Shown here: piece after piece, positions 55,001-64,000 of the stretch
How the letters are laid out: every line of letters starts with the position of its first letter
Numbering within the stretch: the stretch's first letter is position 1
Program-made: the position numbers and the translations under genes
Source: Symbiodinium natans
Lineage: Eukaryota; Sar; Dinophyceae; Suessiales; Symbiodiniaceae
Length of the DNA: 64,000 bases
Direction of reading: 5' to 3'
Assembly (NCBI GenBank): GCA_905221605.1
Contig: CAJNDS010002186.1
Location: 441,001 to 505,000, forward strand
Notes under the pieces: model-generated
Seen by the model: the letters and a program-made list of their open reading frames with translations, nothing else
Told to the model about the DNA's origin: nothing
Databases searched by the model: none

Positions 55001-58000
55001 AATTACATCACCTTCAACTCCGCAATCAACGCAGCTTGCATTGTTGGATGTGGTTGGTTAGTTGGTTTCGCGAATGCACCCGCACATGCCCACATGCCCT
55101 CCTTCCAGTCTCTGTCATCAAGCAGCGCATATCATTCCTGTGAAGGCTTGCGATTCTGCTCGGAAGTGGGAAGCAGGGGTTTACTTCTTGAGCAGGCTGG
55201 CCTGTACAGACTGTAATTGCTTCCGCTTCAGAACTCCAGCGAATCTTGCGCCCGGAGCAGGCTGTATCTAGGTGCAGTCCTTCTGTCCCAGCCCTGCAGG
55301 ATGGCGAAGCTCCGATTGTCCAACGAGAGAAGCTACGGTGAGCTGGGAAGGGGGGGGGGGGCGGGTGAGCAATGGCTATCAGCTAGCAGCAGTCAACAGC
55401 AGATCTGACAGTTATTCGCATAACGTCCGCTCTTCGCAACGTTAGCATCGAGAATCGAGAGTGTTTTGCACTCTGACACTCTGACACTGGGAGGCGCCTC
55501 GATCAGCAGCTGCGGTCGATCCAGTGAGTGGTGCTTAGCCCTGGAGCTCTGCAGGAAAGTGGAAAGTGAGACGTAAGCATGCCAATTTTGTATTCAATTG
55601 CTCTTGCAAACTGCAGAGGACTGCCGGGATCAAGCTCCGTTGCTGCACTGTGGAATTCTCCTTCACATGCACTGTCAACAGCCTAGGCTCAACACAATCA
55701 TTCTGAATGCAGCGACGACGGCATGCGAGAAGGTGCACAGATTTCACGGGCACACCTGCTGCTGCTGCTTGATGCTGGCCAGGCGGGCCAGTGGATGGCA
55801 GCACTTCAGCTGTTGAGGCCAAGTCTGGTCCCGGTCCGAGGCTTGAGCTGAGCATTCGCGAAACGCAAGGGATGCAGCACTTCTAGAATGAAGAAGGAGT
55901 GGTACTGAGGATGTGATCGGTCAGTCCCTTAAGCGTGCTTTCGTTGTACAACGTACCATGTGCATGCCGCAGTTGACCGTCGGTCAGGCTGCAATGCTGC
56001 CATCAGTGCTTGTGAGAAGTCGGGTCAATGGCAGAGAGCCCTTGTCCTTCACCAGAGCTCCACAGCACGGGTGCCTACACATACCTGATGTTGTGGGCAT
56101 ATGTGGGCCATTATGAGTGTCGCGCTCCGGGTCTGAGGCTGCTGATGTGGTTGCTTTCAGCGCCGCTATCAGCGACTGGCCTTGAGAAATCTACAAGACG
56201 TTGCAAGGGTGCAGGGGTTCTGTTCTCCCCTCCTGACGCGTCTAAAAGCCCTAGCGAGGTGCAGTCGGACGGTGCCAGCTGTGGCCAGCGGCAGTCCAGT
56301 TGCTGGAAGGGATCTCGCGGCCCACTTCTCAGCCAGAGAGAGTGCAGTATGTGCAGTTTTGAACCGTCTAGCGGTCTCCCTACAGTATCCATCTGCATGT
56401 GCCAAGGCATGTGGAGCCAAATGCAGAGACTTGGACGGCACAGAGACAAGGCAGACGAGCCCTATGAAACGAGCTCCAAGTTGTTTGTACGTGAGGTGAG
56501 CTGTGGGGCAGCCAGCAGTGCATGCAAACGGGGAGGGGAGTGGCAAAAAGCACTCTGGCTGCTGCCTGGCTTGCACCTTCATTGATATTCCTGAAGCGCC
56601 ATCCCAAATTCCCGAACCATGATCCCAATGAAATCAACCACTCGACAAAGAACATGTCGTGGGCATAGGATCTCGCTTTGTAGTGCATCTGCATGTGGAC
56701 TCCACACTTAAATTTTCACACGCATGTGCACAAGCACGTATTCAAATCTGACTCTGACTCGCGAAGTAGGTCCTTGTGGCACCCATCTTCTTTAGACTCC
56801 GCACATGTCCTTTGCAGTCACAGGTCTCTTCCTTCGTCGGGGCTACGACGAGGTGAGCGTGAACGCTCATCGCCAATCTGTGAGCTGGCTTGGAGGCGCA
56901 TCGTACAAACTCCAAATTGGTTGGGGGCGTTAGGGCTTTGAGGGGTTGGCCATGTTTCTTATCCTTTGTCACGAGTCCGGTACAACCTATATATTCAATC
57001 CAGACAGACGGGCAGGCTCTTGACTGCGTAAATGTTCGTGTCTTGGCAGGCTGGCCCAATCCAGTGCAAGGCCTGCAGCACCCTGCAACACTCCGATGCC
57101 CGTCGCAGCTTTGGAAGTTTGACGTTTAGAGGCATATGAACGTCTTAGGAAAAGGTCAGTGTCAATTACGCTCAGGCAAGCACACAGGCACACGCAGAGG
57201 CATGATACTTTCATTCGAGATGCGGGCTCGAGTCATGGCCACTTGCCACGCCGGCCTGCTCACAACCATGAACACCAACACCGACACTTTTTGTGTCCTG
57301 GCATCGGGATGCCTGGCGATCATGCGTGTGTGGCTTCCGATGGAAAGCTGTGGCCACTGGTGCGCAGCAGCGTGGCCCTTAGTCTGGGATGTCTGGGCTG
57401 TTTGCCGGGTCCCATTGCCATGCAGTTCCCAAGCTTGTTTCGTGGTACTTGGTGAGGTTGGGGTGGCACTGTGTGCCATTTGGCAGTCGAACGCCACATT
57501 GGCAGCTTTCATCCTTTGCTTCGAGCGCGCAACCTGGATCAGCAGCGCCGCGCATCTGCTGAGCCCGGAGCCTCTGATGTTTCTATCCCCTCAACGTTTA
57601 GAGATTAATGTTTAACTTAGCTGTTTGCCCGGAGCTGTGCGGTGCATAGTTCGGTCCTGTGCTCCAAGGAGTCGGCTCAAACGGCTTGCCTGGAAGTCTG
57701 GTGCTCTCTGGTGTTGCTGTTCATGGAGAGGTTGTTTCCGGCTTCATTGCTTTACGCTATGCTGCCGGCAATCCTCCTGGTAAGGCAGCGTGGATGCCAC
57801 AAGGCTGCCCGTGAAGGTATGTTGTCGCCGTTGGCACTGCGGCAGTTAGCCTGCGATCTTTGCGGATGCGGGGAAAAGCCTCAGTGTTGACTGGGATTTC
57901 ACCAAGTGTATCCAAGCATTTATGATGGCATATGACATTGCAGACTTGGTCTGATCGGGGAGGGGCTTGTGCAATGTCGCGAAAGCGGACGTTGCTTTGA

Positions 58001-60251
58001 ATTCACATGTCTTAGCCGCTAGGTCTGGTAGGTGGCACAAGAGTCCACAAAGGCCAGCCGAGTTAATGACTTCTCTGTTGAGATTGGCATGAATTGCCGG
58101 CGTTCCCAGAAGCTTGATAGCAAACAAAAAGACATGGCCACACGCAGTGGGGGGCCGATGCAGGATCGTTGCCTGGATGCCTAATGAGACAGGAGTGGCG
58201 ACGAACGCATTGCACAACTGGTGGTGCAGGCGCCAGCCAAGCCTCAAACAGCCAGGGCTCATGCGACCACAACGACAGCAGGGCCACGGATTGTAAAACG
58301 CGTGGAAAGGGTCCTGTGCCTGAAGTGCATAGGGTCCCTTTAAGTTTTTCCTAGGATGAGGCTTTTCGATGTTGCACTCGTTGGGAGGCTGTGCAGTAGG
58401 AAGACGTAGATCCAGAGAGAGCGAGCAGGGCTGAGTTGGGCAGGCCAGGCAGCTGAATCTTGGGCAGCTCAGAGCGGAAGAGCTTGCAGTTTTGGCGGCT
58501 CAGATGCAGTGCACATCTGTGCACATCGTATCAGTGTGGGCGAGTCGAGCAAAAGTGCATATGATATACTGTATAGTGCATGGAATGGTACGTGCTATTG
58601 CCCCAGAGGTATGGAGTTTTGCGACGCTCTCTGTGTCTGACTCCGCCGTTGACCGGCTCGTCGACGCTGTGGGGCACCGCTTGCGACACTTTGGCACGAG
58701 AGACTTGGCCAGGCCAGTGGAGAGAAGACATTGTTTAATGACGTCTTTTGGTGAAAGGGAGAGACAGAGATCACTGCACTGAGATGGCAGAGAGAGGCTC
58801 TCCTGGTCTCTGGTGAGCTTGGAAAAGGAGTCCATGCTGGAATGTCTCCAGAAGGCTCTCACTGGAACACGCTGATTCGCTCATTCGGTTTTGCGCGACC
58901 CTCTGTAGCAGGGACTCGTTGACTCGCGAAATGACCTCGTGGCGTTGACTCTTCGAAAGTGAGGAGTTTTTACTTCGCTTGCGGCGAGTGGATGTGGATG
59001 CCGACTCCGCCATCTCCGCGCTAACGCTTCTCTGGTCCCACCGGCGATGTTGTTTGCTCGATCTCTTCGAAATGCCTTGCAATCTGTCTTATGCAGCATC
59101 TCGCAAATGCCCCCAAAAAGCGTGAGTTTTTTGGCTGGACAGCAGCGCTGCAGACATCGCAGTTGAAATGAAATGTCTGGGAGACTGGGTCGCCTGCTTG
59201 GGCTCTTTAAGTCTTTGGCCTTGACGCCTCTACAGTGTGGCATGAGAACACTCCCAAGAGGCCGAAGGGCAATGACACAGCAAAATAGGCAGGTGTTGGG
59301 AGGCGTGCGGCGTGGTGTAGCAAGGACAAGCCACAAGAATGAGATCAAAGCGATCTTTTATGTTGCCAGGAGTGGTTCCCTTGCAGGTGTCCCGGCTATG
59401 TGTTCTGCAGCTGTCCTGCTCACCGACATTCTCTCTTTTTTTTATCTTGCTCACCATTGTTCTCCATTGTCCTGAGGATGTCTCGCCCGGCGGACTGCCA
59501 GGGTCGTCGAAGGCGCCTCTGCTTGGGTACTTGGGAGCTTTGCCGTAGCTTTGCCGTTTAGTGGCGGGCCGAGGTTCCTTGGCGCTCTTTGGGAGGTCCC
59601 GTGATGCATCCCACATCGTGGGCCCCCAGAGGAGTTTCCTGGGTCCCGCTCTGACTCGTGGCAGTGCTGACGGTCCTGACGAAGGTTCCGAGGGTTCCGT
59701 GAAGCGCCGTGAAGTGAATGTGGCACGAAGCCTGTTTTCGATGAGGTAAGGAGCCGCATCTGGTGGTGTCGCTGGTCGACCTTGCCGTGGTACACAAGCC
59801 TCCGGAGTGGCAGGTGTGAGGGGATGTGGCACACAGCAAACTTCACTTGTTCACGCACCTTCGGGCAAGTTCTCCTCAAGGTCGACGACGGCGAACATCC
59901 TGGAACGAATGAGCCTGAGTGCCTCGACTGAAAGATCGAGGCTCTACACTTGTTCTCGAGATCTCTTGGTCTCGGATGCTCAGGAGAGGCCTTCTCTCAG
60001 ACTACATGCAGGCCCAGTCACGGCACCATGTAGCACTTGTACACTTGATTATCATCCGTTAGCGTTCAAAAATGTTTCATATAGTTATGGCTTCAGAGGC
60101 CATGTTCCCGAGATGCGGCCTCCTGGCGCACGTCGGCCATGGCCCGGGGCCGGAGATTCTTCTTCAGTCAGAAAGTTTTTGCAGCGCTTGTCCAAATGTG
60201 GAGAGATGCGCCTTTGCTCCTCTGAGAGGTTTTGTTGGGGTCCGGGTGCAG

Positions 60252-60285
<34 letters not shown>

Positions 60286-62500
60286 GGTGGTGACGACTCA
60301 GCCCCGCATCCAGGCTTCCGGTGGCGTCGCTATCCTTTCCGAAGCTCTACATTTTCCATCTCTCGTCATCTCTCTCAAGGTGTTTCCAGAGAACGATCCC
60401 GAAGCATGTAGGCTGCGTGTGTAGACCTCCAGACCTTCGTTTCGGATCTTGCTGGTTTGGCCGAGTCGATCTTGCACTGCCGTCGAGTTGGAAAAACGAT
60501 GCCATACACGACTGCGCGTATTTCCAAGTCATGCTGGCAAAAATATCCACGCTAACCATGCCAAGACACAGGTCTTGGCCCACGCGCATGATCCAGGTAT
60601 GCGTAGCTGAAGGCACATCGTTCTTCGTCGCGTTGCTGATTCGGCACATTGGTTTCATTTCGCCATCAAAGCGTGGAAGGCCATGCGGTGCAAGATCACG
60701 GAATCGATTGTGGAACTTATGCATGCCTGAACGTGCCACTTCCCCAAGCTTTGTGATGTCAGTTGAGGCTACAGCATCATCCGAATGCACTCAGGGTACT
60801 CTCTTTCGCCACCCGACACTCAAAAAAAAGGTGTCTTTTGCTGCACGTGCGAAATTCTGCGCCAAACAACCATGCACACCTCATGCTCTGCTGTCAGCAG
60901 CCATGAGAATAGTTTGTTCGGGGGTCACGCGTCAAGCTCTTCCAGCGCATTTGCTGTGAGAAGGCCCTGTCTCAGCGACATCTGAACGGCTGGCTTTAAC
61001 TGTTTCTTGTCTCACGTTTGGCATGCACTCCGCTTGACCAGCAAGAGTTCCTTGGTCCTTGTCCATGAAGGCATTCATGGTCCACATGCTGTAGGATGCA
61101 ATGTACAAGTCCTCGACCAGATCAAGCAAGGAAGAAAGAAACTGCGAATAATTCCGGGAGCCATTGCGAATGTGGTGTTCATATGAGATGCTGGCATCAG
61201 GGTCGCACGGAATCAAGTCCGATCACCATTCGTGATGCAAGGACGCACTTGGCAAACCATGAAGCTTGTCAGCCTACCTACGCGTAGCATTCGGCCTCTG
61301 TAATCTATACTTTCTTGCTTTAGACTATTCAGTTCTACACCCAAAAGAAAGCTTCGGTTGGCGAAGCCATCGACCTCAAGTCTGGTAGCTTGAAGCAGAT
61401 GTGTGGGGATGAGGGCTTCGGATGTGAGATTCATAGGAGTCATAGGAGTCATAGGTTTCTCACAAAGTGTTAACTGTCTGAGGCCGTGGCTTCCTGCATC
61501 GGCTGGACGTGCCAAGCTCTGGCTTGCTCCTAGCCTTGAAAGATGTGAGATGTACGTGCTTGGCTGATTCGGATGTGATTCGGGAGTGCCTTCATTGAAA
61601 CACCCCTTCTCTAAAGCCGAGGATCCTCGTTGCCAAGTCTCACGAAGCCTGGTACCGAATGAAGGCCCAGGCGGATCGCCTCCTTCACGTCCGCTTGTCG
61701 CTTTGTGAGGTTGTGAAATTCACCGAAACTTTTGTGAGGCAGCCTGCGGGGACATCCAGCGCGACTACATCGCTTTGTGCCACGGCTGGATGTGCCCTGA
61801 GCGGCAGGCTTGACGCTGTCCTTGACGCTGTCCTTGACGATGCCCATCTTTCCTTATGTCCGGCTGGTCGTCGAACGCAGGAAGTCGCTGCACGAGTCCA
61901 GTGGTGGCCTGATGGTAGGACAGCGACGCTCCGTCGCTCGACTCGGCTCAACGGTTCGATGGTAGTTCGCTTCGACACCTGCTGAAATCAATCGCGGAAA
62001 TCTCGCGCCGTGCAGGAGAGCACCGAGCTCTGTGGATGATGCCGGGCGACTGGCAAAGACGAAGCTCAAAGTGACGAAGTCGCGAAGGCGCCCTCCGGCT
62101 CTTTTTCTCTCAGATCTCCGGCAATGGCGCCCACATCTCTCAGGACGGGCGCGAGAAGTCTTTGCCTCCTGAGCATACGGATTGTGACGGGCCGTATGCA
62201 TCAGCCGCTCGCCTTCTCCGTTTTATCTTTTGCTGCATATAGCTCTCTGCACAGTTGGTTGGCCAAGGATCCGACTGCACACGGCGCATGTGGGCCATCC
62301 GACCGTGCGAGACTCGAAGTATTCGTCTCTGGCGACTTTCCAGGCCTCCCCTCAAAGTCTGCTCATGCAACCTTCATGAAGGTTACGTTAGGTACGCAAT
62401 ATTTTCATTTCCGAACTGTCGGGGAAGCCGAAGGAAGATGCCCTCTGGTGCCCGGACCATTTCCTGCACCGGCCATGCCCCAAGCTGTCATCAGTGCCCA
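49067..62500 (+). CDS. Gene E: multi-exon PPR gene with divergent RluA domain
   Basis: A fresh N-terminus is suggested at 49067 (MQTLHRFSGHARQGRRASRR, basic, transit-peptide-like). PPR exons: 49250-49955, 50030-50560, 50636-50790, 51084-51150, 51292-51390, 51455-51515, 51597-51755, 51885-51990, 52172-52250, 52780-52840 with 52890-52945, 53050-53120, 53226-53330, about 54120-54290, 54545-54640, 54830-54920, 54990-55045, 55140-55200, 55685-55745, 55990-56060, 56140-56205 and 56490-56580. Helical exons about 57430-57600 and 59561-59749 lead to RluA motifs at 59757-62500. The RNA-binding and pseudouridylation roles are inferred as for gene A. So many one-motif exons make the model approximate; it could hold more than one gene or decayed parts. 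Confidence 0.5.
49250..49960 (+). CDS. Gene E first PPR block
   Basis: Motifs FHYNAVISACGKTDGW, VSYGAAIKACSKGSEW, VVYTAAISSLEKKALW, TSAAMRTAKTNWEVAL, ISFNTLISSCEEQGLW and the first helix of a sixth (VSFNAASAVAQ). The sixth motif is completed after an intron at 50030 (HWEVALSLVHEM). The (TG)n/(TC)n repeat at 49985 lies in that intron. Confidence 0.85.
   Translation: MLQERSPRQGVQRNGVNLVSSGSIRDTEVAVDVLGYLSERRVDVNTFHYNAVISACGKTDGWELAVHLLEEMKSGMVSPSEVSYGAAIKACSKGSEWQRALGMFFAMGLQPNLVVYTAAISSLEKKALWEMTVVLLELMTSQSLRADVVCTSAAMRTAKTNWEVALQLFQNMIDQELAPDLISFNTLISSCEEQGLWAESLMVLNSARDFGLTPNAVSFNAASAVAQKVAVLAEGV
49985..50013 (+). repeat. (TCTCTG)n/(TG)n microsatellite
   Basis: ctctgtctctgtctctg then tgtgtgtgtg in the intron between the first two gene E PPR blocks. 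Confidence 0.9.
50004..50794 (+). CDS. Gene E second PPR block
   Basis: Motifs IIYNACISSCQKGAMW, ITFTSVISVLAQVGLW, FTYGAAIAAAGRAEQW, GTCNAALSALEKGGEW, FSWNSCILA, then after a short intron with gtcgttaaat repeats ISACEKCGQWQAALTLLDVM and ISYNAAISACEKGG. Together with the previous block this gives about 11-12 motifs, the same number as the long exons of the other genes. Confidence 0.82.
50601..50633 (+). repeat. 10-bp tandem repeat gtcgttaaat x3
   Basis: Three perfect units and a partial fourth (gtc), inside a short intron. Confidence 0.95.
50894..50995 (+). repeat. 33-bp direct repeat pair, 69-bp spacing
   Basis: 50894-50926 is repeated exactly at 50963-50995 (starts atgccgcatgccctaaac). The 36 bp between them are unrelated. 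Intronic. Confidence 0.95.
51060..56585 (+). CDS. Gene E string of single-motif PPR exons
   Basis: About twenty short frames each encode one PPR helix pair or half of one, separated by introns with stops in all frames: e.g. GGQWQMAMVLLSAM (51084), INAAMGACGSRWQMALLLL (51305), ITACGKNNQWPLGLRLL (51675), FNAAISACAADPYLWQLTL (51894), AVISGLTQWGLAVQLLEQM (52173), ITYSCVINVC (52793), ACTEAGQWSSSLQLL (54852), NAATTACEKVHRF (55706), NAAISACEKSGQWQRALVL (55993). Motif order is preserved, which argues for a spliced gene rather than random decay, but frame-to-frame joining could not be proven. Confidence 0.5.
57136..59749 (+). CDS. Gene E putative linker exons
   Basis: 57400-57600 has a helical frame (ALCAIWQSNATLAAFIL) resembling the 'LW-ASN' helix of the linker in genes B-C, and 59561-59749 (REVNVARSLFSMR) ends at a GTAAGG donor. 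Between them, 57620-59550, I see only weak frames. Assigned as the helical linker by position. Confidence 0.3.
59757..62500 (+). CDS. Gene E RluA pseudouridine synthase domain, split into about nine exons
   Basis: Pieces in order: VVHKPPEWQ (59757-59816; the usual Gly is Glu), HRLDVPSSGLLL (61486-61540; catalytic Asp codon 61506-61508), ILVAKSHEAWYRMKAQ (61622-61675), RDYIALCHGWM (61765-61795), AARVQWWPDGR (61882-61915), GRLAKTKLKVTKS (62045-62090), LSIRIVTGRMHQ (62165-62205), IRLHTAHVGHPT (62268-62305), DALWCPDHFLHRP (62440-62480). All core motifs exist in order with intron-like gaps, so this may be active, but frames change between pieces and one early motif is altered; a pseudogene cannot be excluded. 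Confidence 0.55.
60251..60293 (+). repeat. (GTA/GTC/GTG) trinucleotide repeat
   Basis: gtagtagtag, tcgtcgtcgt, agtagtagta, gtggtggtg in the intron between the first two RluA exons of gene E. Confidence 0.92.
61431..61455 (+). repeat. 9-bp tandem repeat tcataggag
   Basis: Two full units and a partial third, 30 bp before the gene E HRLD exon. Confidence 0.9.
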
Positions 62501-62529
62501 GCAGCATCATACCACACTCTATGAGGCAT

Positions 62530-64000
62530 TGCTTGGTCTTCATGGACTCTGCAAAGCAGCCGCACCAGGCTACCAAATGCAAAAGCAAACCATCGGCTGC
62601 AGACGGTTTCTGACAGGTCATCGAGCCATTGCCCAGAGGTTTGCAAGAAGCTCTCGGACAGCTGACCTAAGGCAGGATGGCCCCCGGTGCACAATGTGAG
62701 CTAGGTGTACTCTCACAGTCTGAGCACTGCAGAGTTTGCGGAATGGCTGATTCCCAAGCTCCACCCGGACGTTGCAGGGGCAAGCTTTGGTTGGCAAGCT
62801 GGCGGTGTAGCGCACAGTGGAAAGCTTCAGCGGCTGAAGCAAGCTGGGGGAGGCTGAGGCAGGCCTCCTGATGATGCCCACACGTGTTGGGGCCTTGACC
62901 AGTCTGCGTTCTCTGGCAGACGCCTGGGCTGCTGAGTTTGGGGAACCTCCGTCCAGCAGACCCTGGACGGATGTGGGAATTGATGCTTCGAGACCTGCTG
63001 TTCATACGGGATCAAAATGGGTGTAGAGAAGGAGCAAACCTCAGCAAACGTGCATGCAAGCGCAGATTGGTGATGTCCTCTGCCATATGCAAGCACCCCA
63101 AGTTCGGCGCATTCCATCACGTTCCTGTTTGCCCCTCTGCTTCAGCACGAGCTAGAGATGGCTGCGTGGCGAGATTGTAGCCATTGTAGCCATTGTAGCC
63201 ATGGACCAGAGACAGTTGACACCCCCCCCCCTTTGTCACGTTTTCAGCACGCGAATTGCTACAGCAATAACTTCGATTGCAATGTCCCGAAGAACGTAGC
63301 CGATTCTCATGTGTCCTGAAAGTGTGTTGCTATGAGAGTCCAAGCATGTCGGGGGTGGTGCATTCTGGGCGTCTTTTGGGCAGCCCCTTGGAAGCCAGGC
63401 AACGAGGATGTTGCGGGGTGTGATCTGGAATCTGCTGCACCTCAGGCCAGCCGCTACGGAAGGACCTTCTCCCTGAACGCCCCCGGAAGGCGCGGCGCTC
63501 CGTTTACACAGCCAAACTTCACCTGACTTCACTCTTCCATGGGTTCTATGAAGTTTTTGGGCCGGGTTGTCAATGGGTTTGTTTTTTCCACTCAAGAGCT
63601 GCACCTGTGGCAGCCGACGTGGTAGCCAAACGGTCCAGAGCCTGACGAACGCTGCAGAAGCTGAGTCTCGAACGATGTTGCAGAAGCCCGTGACGGGAAC
63701 TCGAACCATCACATCGCCATGTGCGCATGGGAACAGAGAACCTGTGATCAAATGGCTTTCGGCTCAATTTTTGTTTTCACCACCGAGTCGTACCACTGCA
63801 CACCATCGCCGTGCCATTTCCTTCCTTTTCTGTCTTGTCGTCCGCACCAAGATGGCAGATCGCAGCAGCTTTGTCGAGAGGACTCTTCGTGAAGAGCCTT
63901 GGGCAGCTGCTGCTTTCAGATGATTCTTGATGATGATGATGGTGATGATGGTAGATCATGATGGTGATGATGCTACACTGTAGATGATGACGGATGGAAG
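62530..64000 (+). other. Window end: possible exons of an unknown gene and simple repeats
   Basis: 62706-62850 (EFAEWLIPKLHPDVAGASF) and 62870-63025 (LRSLADAWAAEFGEPP) read like coding exons on the + strand, but I do not recognise the family. 63174-63200 holds attgtagcc three times, 63222-63231 ten C, and 63928-63971 a gatgat/ggtgat repeat. Any gene would continue beyond the window. Confidence 0.3.

Noticed and set aside
63174-63200. attgtagcc repeats resembling part of the dinoflagellate spliced leader (GTAGCCATT)
   Set aside because: Only 9 bases match and the rest (TTGGCTCAAG) is missing; better read as a 9-bp tandem repeat.

Overview
The window reads as nuclear DNA of a dinoflagellate, most likely a Symbiodiniaceae-type alga. 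Reasons: protein families are eukaryotic (PP2C phosphatase, GT48 glucan synthase, long pentatricopeptide repeat (PPR) arrays with the 'AISACEK...W..AL' style common in dinoflagellates); genes are broken by many introns whose acceptors are usually AG followed by G; every gene I can support lies on the + strand, as in dinoflagellate unidirectional gene clusters. The organism call is inference; no rRNA, tRNA, CRISPR or transposase was recognised. Intron/exon limits are my reading of frame, homology and splice signals and are approximate.

Layout. 54-3742: 3' part of a PP2C-family phosphatase gene (5' end outside the window). 3743-5010: nothing recognisable. 5011-11142: gene A, PPR array plus helical linker plus RluA-type pseudouridine synthase. 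11453-25180: a secreted/membrane gene fusing a signal peptide and a glycoside-hydrolase-like domain to a complete GT48 1,3-beta-glucan synthase. 25190-26785: repeat-rich non-coding DNA with telomere-like and inverted GGTTTC-type repeats. 26786-42613: three PPR-RluA genes (B, C, D) in tandem; B to D carry a very recent 5.66 kb direct duplication (28701-34364 and 34365-40001) whose three boundaries fall on the same 18-bp PPR-coding motif, so that gene C is an in-frame chimera of a D-type front and a B-type back. 42614-43602: a doubtful small gene and a pyrimidine tract. 43603-48870: a PPR gene without a visible RluA domain. 49067-62500: a further PPR gene with dozens of one-motif exons and a divergent RluA domain at its 3' end. 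62530-64000: possible exons of an unknown gene and simple repeats.

The notable theme is the repeated architecture 'about 12 PPR motifs, then a non-PPR alpha-helical tract, then an RluA pseudouridine synthase domain', seen at least four to five times. PPR proteins bind organelle RNA in a sequence-specific way and RluA enzymes turn uridine into pseudouridine, so these genes look like a family of RNA-guided-by-protein (PPR-addressed) pseudouridine synthases, expanding by unequal crossing-over between PPR codons. The function is inference from domain content; the architecture and duplication are read directly from the sequence.
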